DNA of 64,000 bases from Sipunculus nudus (lineage: Eukaryota > Annelida > Sipuncula > Golfingiida > Sipunculidae): positions 94,479,624-94,543,623 of the forward strand of contig CM049308.1 in NCBI GenBank assembly GCA_026874595.1, in the 5' to 3' direction. A program made the position numbers and the translations under genes. The notes under the pieces were generated by a model. That model did not search any database. It worked only from the letters and a program-made list of their open reading frames with translations, and was not told where the DNA came from. The first letter of the stretch is position 1, and each line of letters begins with the position of its first letter. Positions 15,122 through 30,100 of this stretch are shown here, piece by piece.

Positions 15122-18100
15122 ATATATAAGTAACATATGAAACTAATATGTCAAACTAAACTGGAGTTACCATCTGGAAACTAATATGTGAAAAGATGGC
15201 CCTGTGACCTTGTGACCCTAAATTCATTTATGCTCTCCCCATACTGGCAAGTCAGCTAAATGTGCAAGATGGAAAATTTTGGATGAAAAGCTTGGCTTTA
15301 AATGCAGCCAAAATCTTTTTAAATAAGTGAGTCCTGCGACCTTGACCTTTGACCATGTGACCCTAAATTCATTTATGCTCTCCCCATACTGGCAAGTCAG
15401 CTAAATGTGCAAGATGGAAAATTTTGGATGAAAGGCTTGGCTTTAAATGCAGCCAAAATCTTTTAAATAAGTGAGTCCTGTGACCTTGACCTTTGACCTT
15501 GTGGCCCTAAAATCATATAGATTCTTGTTTTAGTGGTGGGCCATATGTAAGTCAAGTTTGAAATCCATGTGTCAATCCAACCTGGAGTTTTCATCTTGAA
15601 ACAAATTTGTTTGGATGGACAGATGGACAGACAGACAGACAGACAGACAGGGTGATTACTATAGGGCATCCACTTGTGGTCAATAAACAAACCAGGTTTT
15701 GAGATACTAGATGTTATCACAGCTAAGAAACTGACATGATGTTGTCATTTTAGTGTAAAAAAAAATAGAAAAATATATAAAATAACAAAAAAATACAGAT
15801 GGCGCCACCACTTTTCAGAAACTGACAAAACTAGTCATGGTATTCAAGGCAAGATTCATGACAATCCATGCATTTATTATCAAGATAAGGGTTTTTTATC
15901 AAATTTTTTATTATTCTGGGTGGTAATTTCAAGCCCAATGGCTCAGTTGCAGTGACTTTATTTCAGGTTTCCAAGGAGATTTTTGATTGACTTCCCTGGA
16001 TGTTCACATAAGTTTCTAGGACCAGAAATTACAATTTGTGCCCTGCAAATGGACGGCCGGACAGCTGGATGGCTGGCGGACAACTGACAAAGCACCATTC
16101 CTATACCTCAGTTGACTTACAGTCAGCTGAGCTAAAAATTAAGCAAGAAACAGCCATTATGCAAGATTTATGTCAGAGCTATGCAAGAGCTATACAAGAT
16201 CTTGCTTAATAAAATCTTGCTTTAATATTAAGCAAGAAAATCTCAGTATGCAAGAGTTATGATGGAAATAGAGAGAATTATGTTAAAGAGACATCACATG
16301 TGTTTGATTAACAGTCACCACAAGGAGACATGATATAGTCAGCAGGTGTTTGATTTACAGTCATCACAAGGAGACATGATACAGACGTCACATGTTTAAT
16401 TAACAGTCATCACAAGGAGACATGATACAGACACCACTTGAGTTTGATTAACAGTCATCACAAGGAGACATGATACAGACACCACTTGAGTTTGATTAAC
16501 AGTCAACACAAGGAGACATGATACAGACATCACGTGTGTTTGATTAACAGTCATCACAAGGAGACATGATACAGACATCACGTGTGTTTGATTAACAGTC
16601 ATCACAAGGAGACATGATACAGACATCACATGTGTTTGATTAACAGTGATCACAAGGAGACATGATACAGACATCACATGTGTTTGATTAACAGTCATCA
16701 CAAGGAGACATGATACAGACATCACGTGTGTTTGATTAACAGTCATCACAAGGAGACATGATACAGACATCACATGTGTTTGATTAACAGTCATCACAAG
16801 GAGACATGATACAGACACCACATGTTTGATTAACAGTCATCACAAGGAGACATGATACAGACACCACATGTTTGATTAACAGTCATCACAAGGAGACATG
16901 ATACAGACATCACATGTGTTTGATCAACAGTCATCACAAGGAGACATGATACAGACATCACATGTGTTTGATCAACAGTCATCACAAGGAGACATGATAC
17001 AGACATCACATGTGTTTGATTAACAGTCATCACAAGGAGACATGATGCAGACATCACATGTGTTTGATTAACAGTCATCACAAGGAGACATGATACAGAC
17101 ATCACGTGTGTTTGATTAACAGTCATCACAAGGAGACATGATACAGACATCACATGTGTTTGATTAACAGTCATCACAAGGAGACATGATACAGACATCA
17201 CATGTGTTTGATTAACAGTCATCACAAGGAAACATGATACAGACATCACATGTGTTTGATTAACAGTCATCACAAGGAGACATAATACAGACATCACATG
17301 TGTTTGATTAACAGTCATCACAAGGAGACATGATACAGACATCAGGTTTGTTTGATTAACAGTCATCACAAGGAGACATAATACAGACATCACGTTTGTT
17401 TGATTAACAGTCATCACAAGGAGACATGATACAGACATCACATGTGTTTGATTAACAGTCATCACAAGGAGACATGATACAGACATCACATGTGTTTGAT
17501 TAACAGTCATCACAAGGAGACATGATACAGACATCACATGTGTTTGATTAACAGTCATCACAAGGAGACATGATACAGACATCACATGTGTTTGATTAAC
17601 AGTCATCACAAGTAGACATGATGCAGACATCACATGTGTTTGGTTAACAGTCATCACAAGGAGACATGATACAGACATCACATGTGTTTGATTAACAGTC
17701 ATCACAAGGAGACATGATGCAGACATCACATGTGTTTGATTAACAGTCATCACAAGGAGACATGATACAGACATCACATGTGTTTGATTAACAGTCATCA
17801 CCAAGAACATGATACAGACATCACGTGTTTGATTAACAGTCATCACAAGAGACATAATAAAGACATCACATGTGTTTGATTAACAGTCATCAAAAGGAGA
17901 CATGATACAGACATCAGGTTTGTTTGATTAACAGTCATCACAAGGAGACATAATACAGACATCACGTTTGTTTGATTAACAGTCATCACAAGGAGACATG
18001 ATAAAGACATCACATGTGTTTGATTAACAGTCATCACAAGGAGACATGATACAGACATCACATGTGTTAGATTAACAGTCATCACAAGGAGACATGATAC

Positions 18101-21100
18101 AGACATCACATGTGTTTGATTAACAGTCATCACAAGGAGACATGATACAGACATCACATGTGTTTGGTTATCAGTAATCACAAGGAGACATGATACAGAC
18201 ATCACATGTGTTTGATTAACAGTCATCACAAGGAGACATGATACAGACATCACATGTGTTTGATTAACAGTCATCACAAGGAGACATGATACAGACATCA
18301 CGTGTTTGATTAACAGTCATCACAAGGAGACTTGATACAGACATCACATGTGTTTGATTAACAGTCATCACAAGGAAACATGATACAGACATCACATGTG
18401 TTTGATTAACAGTCATCACAAGGAGACATGATACAGACATCACATGTGTTTGATTAACAGTCATCACAAGGAGACATGATACAGACATCACATGTGTTTG
18501 ATTAACAGTCATCACAAGGAGACATGATACAGACATCACATGTGTTTGATTAACAGTCATCACAAGGAGACATGATACAGACATCACATGTGTTTGATTA
18601 ACAGTCATCACAAGGAGACATGATACAGACACCACATGTGTTTGATTAACAGTCATCACAAGGAGACATGATACGGACACCACATGTGTTTGATCAACAG
18701 TCATCACAAGGAGACATGATACAGACACCACATGTGTTTGATCAACAGTCATCACAAGGAGACATGATGCAGACATCACATGTGTTTGATTAACAGTCAT
18801 CACAAGGAGACATGATACAGACATCACGTGTGTTTGATTAACAGTCATCACAAGGAGACATGATACAGACATCACATGTGTTTGATTAACAGTCATCACA
18901 AGGAGACATGATACAGACATCACATGTGTTTGATTAACAGTCATCACAAGGAAACATGATACAGACATCACATGTGTTTGATTAACAGTCATCACAAGGA
19001 GACATAATACAGACATCACATGTGTTTGATTAACAGTCATCACAAGGAGACATGATACAGACATCAGGTTTGTTTGATTAACAGTCATCACAAGGAGACA
19101 TAATACAGACATCACGTTTGTTTGATTAACAGTCATCACAAGGAGACATGATACAGACATCACATGTGTTTGATTAACAGTCATCACAAGGAGACATGAT
19201 ACAGACATCACATGTGTTTGATTAACAGTCATCACAAGGAGACATGATACAGACATCACATGTGTTTGATTAACAGTCATCACAAGGAGACATGATACAG
19301 ACATCACATGTGTTTGATTAACAGTCATCACAAGTAGACATGATGCAGACATCACATGTGTTTGGTTAACAGTCATCACAAGGAGACATGATACAGACAT
19401 CACATGTGTTTGATTAACAGTCATCACAAGGAGACATGATGCAGACATCACATGTGTTTGATTAACAGTCATCACAAGGAGACATGATACAGACATCACA
19501 TGTGTTTGATTAACAGTCATCACCAAGAACATGATACAGACATCACGTGTTTGATTAACAGTCATCACAAGAGACATAATAAAGACATCACATGTGTTTG
19601 ATTAACAGTCATCAAAAGGAGACATGATACAGACATCAGGTTTGTTTGATTAACAGTCATCACAAGGAGACATAATACAGACATCACGTTTGTTTGATTA
19701 ACAGTCATCACAAGGAGACATGATAAAGACATCACATGTGTTTGATTAACAGTCATCACAAGGAGACATGATACAGACATCACATGTGTTAGATTAACAG
19801 TCATCACAAGGAGACATGATACAGACATCACATGTGTTTGATTAACAGTCATCACAAGGAGACATGATACAGACATCACATGTGTTTGGTTATCAGTAAT
19901 CACAAGGAGACATGATACAGACATCACATGTGTTTGATTAACAGTCATCACAAGGAGACATGATACAGACATCACATGTGTTTGATTAACAGTCATCACA
20001 AGGAGACATGATACAGACATCACATGTGTTTGATTAACAGTCATCACAAGGAGACATGATACAGACATCACATGTGTTTGATTAACAGTCATCACAAGGA
20101 AACATGATACAGACATCACATATGTTTGATTTACAGTCATCACAAGGAGACATGATACAGACATCACATGTGTTTGATTAACAGTCATCACAAGGAGACA
20201 TGATACAGACATCACATGTGTTTGATTAACAGTCATCACAAGGAGACATGATACAGACATCACATGTGTTTGATTAACAGTCATCACAAGGAGACATGAT
20301 ACAGACACCACATGTGTTTGATTAACAGTCATCACAAGGAGACATGATACAGACACCACATGTTTGATTAACAGTCATCACAAGGAGACATGATACGGAC
20401 ACCACATGTGTTTGATCAACAGTCATCACAAGGAGACATGATACAGACACCACATGTGTTTGATCAACAGTCATCACAAGGAGACATGATACAGACATCA
20501 CATGTGTTTGATTAACAGTCATCACAAGGAGACATGATGCAGACATCACATGTGTTTGATTAACAGTCATCACAAGGAGACATGATACAGACATCACGTG
20601 TGTTTGATTAACAGTCATCACAAGGAGACATGATACAGACATCACATGTGTTTGATTAACAGTCATCACAAGGAGACATGATACAGACATCACATGTGTT
20701 TGATTAACAGTCATCACAAGTAGACATGATGCAGACATCACATGTGTTTGGTTAACAGTCATCACAAGGAGACATGATACAGACATCACATGTGTTTGAT
20801 TAACAGTCATCACAAGGAGACATGATACAGACATCACATGTGTTTGATTAACAGTCATCACAAGGAGACATGATACAGACACCACATGTGTTTGATTAAC
20901 AGTCATCACAAGGAGACATGATACAGACACCACATGTTTGATTAACAGTCATCACAAGGAGACATGATACGGACACCACGTGTTTGATCAACAGTCATCA
21001 CAAGGAGACATGATACAGACATCACATGTGTTTGATCAACAGTCATCACAAGGAGACATGATACAGACATCACATGTGTTTGATTAACAGTCATCACAAG

Positions 21101-24100
21101 GAGACATGATGCAGACATCACATGTGTTTGATTAACAGTCATCACAAGGAGACATGATACAGACATCACGTGTGTTTGATTAACAGTCATCACAAGGAGA
21201 CATGATACAGACATCACATGTGTTTGATTAACAGTCATCACAAGGAGACATGATACAGACATCACAGTGTTTGATTAACAGTCATCACAAGGAGACATGA
21301 TACAGACATCACGTGTTTGATTAACAGTCATCACAAGGAGACATGATACAGACATCACATGTGTTTGATTAACAGTCATCACAAGGAGACATGATACAGA
21401 CATCACATGTATGATTAACAGGCATAAAGTTTTCTCTCTTGTTTTACCGGTACAGCTTCAGGGTGAATAAAGCAAGATGACTGAAACCTTACTGGATCCA
21501 TCATTTTTTATGATGTGGCATCATATATATCTAACTAAATGAAATTATTTATTTAATGTATTTTAAGTGTCCTACTGGTAACTGTAAGATCAATGATTGT
21601 TTAATAGTAGCATGATGACTGACCAATATGGCATTACAGAAGATATAATGCTAAGTTTACATATAATCTTAATGATTTGTTGACCTTTGACTCACCTTAG
21701 TGTTGTGCCTCTTGAGTTCTTCCACAGTGAATGTGATTGAGCCTAAGAAATCCTTCTTAAAGAAAGGATCCTTGTCCCACACCACCTAAGTCAGAGAAAC
21801 ACATATGACCTTGACAAACTCACAAGGGCATGGTATTGATGAAGTCAAATCTGTCATTCAACAGGGGCTTTCAGTGTACATTTAAAAAATACTTTGTTGG
21901 TTTGGTTTCAGTGTCAGTTGGGACTAATTTAAGCAATGATTATTTTTATTTAAAATGTTATGTTTGGAATAGATTATAATATAGGCTTGCCAGAAACAAT
22001 ACAATGAGGAGCTGCTCAGATGATAACAGAACAACTCTAAAGGTTAAAACAGTTTTGGAAAACAAATGAAAATTCAGTCATGGCTGGTGACAAAGAGGGA
22101 CAGGATGTAATGGCTGGTGACAGAGTGAGACAGGACAGGATGGCTGGTGACAGAGTGAGACGGGTCAGGATGGCTGGTGACAGAGTGAGACAGGTCAGGA
22201 TGTTTGGTGACAGAGTGAGACAGTTCAGGATGTTTGGTGACAGAGTGAGACAGGTCAGGATGTTTGGTGACAGAGTTAGACATGTCAGGATGGCTGGTGA
22301 CAGAGTTAGACAGGTCAAGATGGCTTGTGACAGAGTGAGACAGGTCAGAATGGCTGGTGACAGAGTGAGACAGGTCAGGATGTTTGGTGACTAGTTTAGA
22401 CAGGTCAGGATGGCTGGTGACAGAGTTAGACAGGTCAGGATGTTTGGTGACAGAGTGAGACAGGTCAGGATGGCTGGTGACAGGGTTAGACAGGTCAAGA
22501 TGGCTGGTGACAGAGTGAGACAGGTCAGAATGGCTGGTGACAGAGTGAGATAGGTCAGAATGGCTGGTGACAGAGTGAGATAGGTCAGGATGTTTGGTGA
22601 CAGGGTGAGATAGGTCAGGATGTTTGGTGACAGAGTGAGACAGGTCAGGATGGCTGGTCACAGAGTGAGACAGGTCAAGATGGCTGGTGACAGAGTGAGA
22701 CAGGACAGGATGGCTGGTGACAGGGTGAGACAGGTCAGAATGGCTGGTGACAGAGTGAGACAGGTGAGAATGGCTGGTGACAGAGTGAGACAGGTCAAGA
22801 TGGCTGGTGACAGAGTGAGACAGGACAGGATGGCTGGTGAAAGGGTGAGATAGGTCAGGATGGCTGGTGACAGAGTGAGACAGGTCAGGATGTTTGGTGA
22901 CAGATAGGTCAGGATGGCTGGTGTTAGAGTGACAGAGATAAGGAATCTGGTGACAGGGTAAGACAGGTCAGGATGGCTGGTGACAGGGTGAGATAGGTCA
23001 GGATGTTTGGTGACACGGTTACATAGGTCAGGATGTATGGTGACAGGGTGAGATAGGTCAGGATGGCTGGTGACAGAGTTAGACAGGTCATGATGTTTGA
23101 TGACAGGGTTAGACAGATCAGGATGTTTGGTGACAGGGTGAGATAGGTCAGGTTGTATGGTGACAGGGTGAGATAGGTCAGGATGTTTGGTGACAGGGTT
23201 AGATAGGTCATGATGTTGGTGATAGGGTGAGATAGGTCAGGATGGCTGGTGACAGGGTGAGATAGGTCAGGATGTTTGGTGACACGGTTAAATAGGTCAG
23301 GATGTATGGTGACAGGGTGAGATAGGTCAGGATGGCTGGTGACAGAGTTACACAGGTCAGTATGGCTGGTGACAGGGTTAGACAGATCAGGATGTTTGGT
23401 GACAGGGTGAGATAGGTCAGGTTGTATGGTGACAGGGTGAGATAGGTCAGGATGGCTGGTGACAGGGTGAGATAGGTCAGGATGTTTGGTGACAGGGTTA
23501 GATAGGTCAGGATGTTGGTGACAGGGTGAGACAGGTCATGATGTTTGGTGACAGGGTTAAAAAAATCAGGATGTTTGATGACAGGGTGAGATAGGTCAGG
23601 TTGTATGGTGACAGGGTGAGACAGATCAGGATGGCTGGTGACAGAGTGAGACAGGTCAGGATGGCTGGTGACAGAGTGAGACAGGTCAGAATGTTTGGTG
23701 ACAGAGTGAGACAGGTCAAGATGGCTGGTGACAGAGTGAGACAGGACAGGATGGCTGGTGACAGAGTGAGACTGGTCAGGATGGCTGGTGACAGAGTGAG
23801 ACAAGTCAAAAAGGCTGGTGACAGAGTGAGACAGGTCAGGATGGCTGGTGACAGGGTTAGACAGATCAGGATGTTTGGTGACAGGGTGAGATAGGTCAGG
23901 ATGTTTGGTGACAGGGTTAGATTGGTCAGGATGTTGGTGACAGGGTGAGACAGGTCATGATGTTTGGTGACAGGGTTAAAAAAATCAGGATGTTTGGTGA
24001 CAGGGTGAGATAGGTCAGGTTGTATGGTGACAGGGTGAGACAGGTCAGGATGGCTGGTGACAGAGTGAGACAGGTCAGGATGGCTGGTGACACAGTGAGA

Positions 24101-27100
24101 CAGGTCAGAATGGCTGGTGACAGAGTGAGACAGGTCAAGATGGCTGGTGACAGAGTGAGACAGGACAGGATGGCTGGTGACAGAGTGAGACTGGTTAGGA
24201 TGGCTGGTGACAGAGTGAGACAGGTCAGGATGGCTGGTAACAGAGTGAGACAGGTCAAGATGGCTGGTGACACAGTGAGACAGGTCAGGATGGCTGGTGA
24301 CTGACTGAGACAGGTCAGGATGGCTGGTAACAGAGTGAGACAGGTCAGGATGGCTGGTGACAGAGTGAAACAGGTCAGGATGGCTGGTGACAGAGTGAGA
24401 CAGGTCAAGATGGCTGGTGACAGAGTGAGACAGGTCAGGATTGCATGGTGACTGAATGAGACTGGTCATGATGGTTGGTGACAGAGTGAGACAGGTCAGG
24501 ATGTTTGGTGAAAGAGTGAGACAGCTCAGGATGGCTGGTGACAGAGTGAGACAGGTCAGGATGGCTGATGACAGAGTGAGACAGGTCAGGATGGCTGGTG
24601 ACTGAGTGAGACAGGTCAGGATGGCTGGTGACAGAGTTAGACTGGTCAGGATGGCTGGTGACAGAGTGAGACAAGTCAAGAAGGCTGGTGACAGAGTGAG
24701 ACAGGTCAGGATGGCTGGTGACAGGGTTAGACAGATCAGGATGTTTGGTGACAGGGTGAGATAGGTCAGGATGTTTGGTGACAGGGTTAGATTGGTCAGG
24801 ATGTTGGTGACAGGGTGAGACAGGTCATGATGTTTGGTGACAGGGTTAAAAAAATCAGGATGTTTGGTGACAGGGTGAGATAGGTCAGGTTGTATGGTGA
24901 CAGGGTGAGACAGGTCAGGATGGCTGGTGACAGAGTGAGACAGGTCAGGATGGCTGGTGACACAGTGAGACAGGTCAGAATGGCTGGTGACAGAGTGAGA
25001 CAGGTCAAGATGGCTGGTGACAGAGTGAGACAGGACAGGATGGCTGGTGACAGAGTGAGACTGGTTAGGATGGCTGGTGACTGAGTGAGACAGGTCAGGA
25101 TGGCTGGTAACAGAGTGAGACAGGTCAAGATGGCTGGTGACACAGTGAGACAGGTCAGGATGGCTGGTGACTGACTGAGACAGGTCAGGATGGCTGGTAA
25201 CAGAGTGAGACAGGTCAGGATGGCTGGTGACAGAGTGAAACAGGTCAGGATGGCTGGTGACAGAGTGAGACAGGTCAAGATGGCTGGTGACAGAGTGAGA
25301 CAGGTCAGGATTGCATGGTGACTGAATGAGACTGGTCATGATGGTTGGTGACAGAGTGAGACAGGTCAGGATGTTTGGTGAAAGAGTGAGACAGCCCAGG
25401 ATGGCTGGTGACAGAGTAAGACAGGTCAGGATGGCTTTTGACAGAGTGAGACAGGTCAGGATGGCTGGTGACAGAGTGAGACAGGTCAGGATGGCTGATG
25501 ACAGAGTGAGACAGGTCAGGATGGCTGGTGACTGAGTGAGACAGGTCAGGATGGCTGGTGACAGAATGAGACAGGTCAAGATGGCTGGTAACAAAGTGAG
25601 ACAGGTCAGGATGTTTGGTGACAGAGTGAGACAGGTCAGGATGGCTGGTGACAGAGTGAGACAGGTCAGGATGGCTGGTGACAGAGTGAGACAGGTCAGG
25701 ATGGCTGGTGACAGAGTGAGACAGGTCAGGATGGCAGGTGACAGAGTGAGACAGGTCAAGATGGCTAGTGACAGAGTGAGACAAGTCAGGATGGCTGGTG
25801 ACAGGATTAGAAAGGGGTCAGGAAAGCTGGTAACAGGTTGAAACAGGTCATGATGTTTGGTGACAGGGTAAGACAGATCAGGATGTTTGGTGACAGGGTG
25901 AGATAGGTCAGGTTGTATGGTGACAGGGTGAGATAGGTCAGGATGTTAGGTGACAGGGTTAGATAGGTCAGGATGTTGGTGACAGGGTGAGACAGGTCAT
26001 GATGTTTGGTGACAGGGTTAGACAGATCAGGATGTTTGGTGACAGGGTGAGATAGGTCAGGATGTTTGGTGACAGGGTGAGAAAGGTCAGGATGGCTGGT
26101 GACAGGGTGAGATAGGTCAGGATGTTTGGTGACAGGGTTAGATAGGTCAGGATGTTGGTGACAGGGTGAGACAGGTCAGGATGGCTGGTGACAGGGTGAG
26201 ACAGGTCAGGATGTTTGGTGACAGAGTGAGACAGGTCAGGATGTTTGGTGACAGAGTGAGACAGGTCAGAATGGCTCGTGACAGAGTGAGACAGGTCAAG
26301 ATGTTTGGTGACAGATCGAGACAGGACAGGATGTTTGGTGACAGAGTTAGACAGGTCAGGATGTTTGGTGACAGGGTTAGACAGGTCAGGATGTTTGGTG
26401 ACAGAGTTAGGCAGGTCAGGATGTTTGGTGACAGGGTGAGACAGGTCCGGATGTTTGGTGACAGAGTGAGACAGGTCAGGATGTTTGGTGACAGGGTGAG
26501 ATAGGTCAGGATGTATGGTGACAGGGTGAGACAGGTCAGGATGTTTGGTGACAGAGTGAGACAGGTCAGGATGTTTGGTGACAGGGTTAGACAGGTCAAG
26601 ATGTTTGGTGACAGGGTGAGATAGGTCAGGATGTATGGTGACAGGGTGAGATAGGTCAGGATGGCTGGTGACAGAGTGAGACAGGTCAGGATGTTTGGTG
26701 ACAGGGTGAGATAGGTCAGGATGGCTGGTGACAGGGTGAGACAGGTCATGATGTTTGGTGACAGGGTTAGACAGGTCAGGATTTATGGTGACAGGGTTAG
26801 ACAGGTCAGGATGTTTTGTGACAGAGTTAGACAGGTCATGATGTTTGGTAACAGAGTTAGATAGGTCAGGATGTTTGGTGACAGGGTTAGACAGGTCAGG
26901 ATGTTGGTGAGAGGGTGAGATAGGTCAGGATGTTGGTGACAGGGTGAGATAGGTCAGGATGTTGGTGACAGGCTGAGACAGGTCAGGAAGGCTGTTGACA
27001 GGGTGAGACAGGTCAGGATGTTTGGTGACAGGGTTAGACAGGTCAGGATGTTTGATGTTAGGGTTAGACAGGTCAGGATGTTTGGTGACAGGGTAAGACA

Positions 27101-30100
27101 GGTCAGGATGTTGGTGATAGGGTGAGACAGGTCAGGAAGGCTGGTGACAGGCTGAGACAGGACAGGATGTTTGGTGACAGGGTTAGATAGGTCAGGATGT
27201 TTGGTGACAGGGTTAGACAGGTCAGGATGTTTGGTGACAAGGTGAGATATGTCAGGATGGCTGGTGACAGGGTGAGACAGGTGAGGATGGCTGGTGACAG
27301 AGTGGGATAGGTCAGGATGTATGGTGACAGGGTGAGATAGGTCAGGATGTATGGTGACAGAGTTAGACAGGTCATGATGTTTGGTGACAGGGTTAGATAG
27401 GTCAGGATGTTGGTGACAGGGTGAGACAGGTCAGGAAGGCTGGTGACAGGGTGAGACAGGTCAGGATGTTTGGTGACAGGGTTAGATAGGTCAGGATGTT
27501 GGTGACAGAGTTAGACAGGTCAGGATGTTTGGTGACAGGATGAGATAGGTCAGGATGTATGGTGACAGGGTGAGACAGGTCAGGATGTTTGGTGACAGAG
27601 TGAGACAGGTCAGGATGTTTGGTGACAGGGTTAGACAGGTCAGGATGTTTGGTGACAGAGTTAGACAGGTCAGGATGTTTGGTGACAGAGTTAGACAGGT
27701 CAGGATGTTTGGTGACAGAGTTAGACAGGTCAGGATGTTGGTGACAGGGTTAGACAGATCAGGATGTTTAGTGACAGGGTGAGATAGGTCAGGATGGCTG
27801 GTGACAGGGTGAGATAGGTCATGATGTTTGGTGACAGGGTGAGATAGGTCAGGATGTTTGGTGACAGGGTGAGACAGGTCAGGATGTTTGGTGACAGAGT
27901 TAGACAGATCAGAATTTTTGGTGACGGAGTTAGACAGGTCAGGATGTTTGGTGACAGGGTTAGACAGATCAGAATTTTTGGTGACAGAGTTAGACAGGTC
28001 AGGATGTTTGGTGACAGGGTTAGACATGTCAGGATGTTTGGTGACAGAGTTAGACAGGTCAGGATGTTTGATGACAGGGTTAGACAGGTCAGGATGTTTG
28101 GTGACAGGGTTAGACAGGTCAGGATGTTTGGTGACAGGGTGAGATAGGTCAGGATGTTTGGTGACAGAGTTAGACAGGTCAGGATGTTTGGTGACAGGGT
28201 TAGTCAGGTCAGGATGTTTGGTGACAGGGTGAGATAGGTTAGGATGGCTGGTGACAGGGTGAGACAGGTCATGATGTTTGGTGACAGGGTTAGACAGGTC
28301 AGGATGTTTGGTGACAGGGTGAGACAGGTCATGATGTTGGTGACAGGGTTAGACAGATCAGGATGTTTAGTGACAGGGTGAGATAGGTCAGGATGGCTGG
28401 TGACAGGGTGAGATAGGTCAGGATGGCTGGTGACCCACAATCTCCATCTGTTCTCCTTGTGCAGGCATCTGCAACGTGACCCACTCGTCCCACACCGGGT
28501 TCAATGTCTTACGTTTAATGCTGCTTGTAAACTTCCTCTCATTGCCAACACGAACCTCACAGAATGGGTCACTGAACCCTGAAAAACACAATGTTAACAA
28601 ATTCTACAGATTACTGAACCCTGAAATATACAGATGTTTACATATACAATAGATCACTGAACCCTGAAATCTACAGATGTTAATATATATTCGAACAAGG
28701 CCTAGAGGCCTAATGCGAATCTGTGCAATGGTTTATACACCAGGTATAATGCTTCAATGCTGGGCCATTACTTTTCAACTAGGCCTACATGTCTTGTATA
28801 CGACAAAGGTATCAGAGATGTATACATGTGCCCAATTTCAGGCTGATATCCCCCCCTGAGATATAAGCAGGGACAAACACTTTGCAAAAATTATAGTAGG
28901 TGGTGCTACCAGTCTTGTTTACAACTGATGTCTTGTTTCAGGCTGATATATGAAATTCCTCTGGAGAAATAAGCAGGCACATTCACTGTGCAAAAGTCAT
29001 TGTAGGTGGCGACACCTGTCTTGTGAACCAGAAAGCCATAAAAGATGCAAAAACAGGTCAAAATATCAGGCACTGGGCTGACCAGGCTTAGGTGAGAAAG
29101 GCAGTTGCCTCGAATGAACTGTGACAAATTCCTGGCTGAAGCTACTGCACTGAGTGAACTCTTGACCTGCACCTGGCTAGACTGAGTGAACTTTTGACCT
29201 GTACCTGGCTGCACTGAGTAAACTCTTGACCTGTTGCATAATCTGACACAGTTGGCAGTCTGCCAAAGCTATAAACAGAATCCAGCTACTGTACTGAGTG
29301 AACTCTTGACCTATACCAGGCTGCACTGAGTGAACTCTTGACCTGTTGCCTAATCTGATACAGTTGCCAGTCTGCCAAAGCTATAAATAGATTTAGGCTG
29401 ACATTTGGCCTATTGCAAAATGTGAAAAAGTTGGCAGTCTGTCAAGCTATATAATCTGAAACCTAGTGGCATGATGTTATAGATGCTGATAACAAGTGAC
29501 CCATGGGTCATGACGCTCAGCTGACTGGGAAGAGATTCGCAAAAGGAAATTTTATCATCAGAATGGTAGTATATACCCATTCAACTGAAGCATCAAACAG
29601 ATTAACCAACAGGCCAAGATTGTATCTGTATTTATATATCTCAAAAATAGAGAAAAAATGCGTAAACTTTAAAAACTAGAATACAGGTAGTCAACAAGCG
29701 ACTACGTGTATCCGCCAAAATCAGAGTGGAATGGGTGAAGTGAGGCATGGATTGAGTGGCAAGGGGAAATAGAGTGAAGTGTGTGTCATATCAGCATGGA
29801 TGTCTGCAGCATAAACTAGAATGTAGGTGGCGCCACCTGTCATAAAATCAAGAAAGCTGTCCAGGATGTATAAACATGCAAAATTTTAGGCAGTTATGTC
29901 AAACAACTACAGAGATATGAGTGATTTTAGCCCACGGCAAACAAACAGACAGACGCTGTGCAAAAATGGTTGCAGGTGGCCCCTCAAGTTTTGTGTATGA
30001 TAAAGACCTATGTGAGATCCATACACATGCAAAATTTTGGCCCAATCGGTCAAACGGTTCCCAAGATATGAGCTTCGATGTCTGCAGTGTAAACTAGAAT

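Larger units (their letters stand above)
14640..16138. mobile_element. Dispersed element with GCTCAGCTGA-type ends, copy A
   Basis: It starts near GACCCACGGTTCTCGACCCT then CAGCTGAATT and ends CAGTCAGCTGAGCTAAAAAT. The end is preceded by GGACGGCCGGACAGC-type sequence. The same start and end occur at 29493-32523 and 43297-45068, and AGCTCAGCTGA at one end is the reverse complement of TCAGCTGAGCT at the other. No protein is encoded, so it is non-autonomous. Confidence 0.65.

Noticed and set aside
14640..16138. Autonomous transposon
   Set aside because: No transposase or reverse-transcriptase-like frame is visible in any of the three copies.
16396..21265. Several 100-437-codon minus-strand frames (MSVSCLLVMTVNQTHV repeats)
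   Set aside because: Product of the 48 bp unit; single-base indels break them repeatedly, and no conserved domain or start context exists.
23507..25759. A 750-codon open frame on the minus strand (TCLTLSPAIL repeats)
   Set aside because: It lies wholly in the 30 bp minisatellite; 30 is a multiple of three and the unit lacks stops, and several other frames of the same array are open too. No splice link to the gene's frame.
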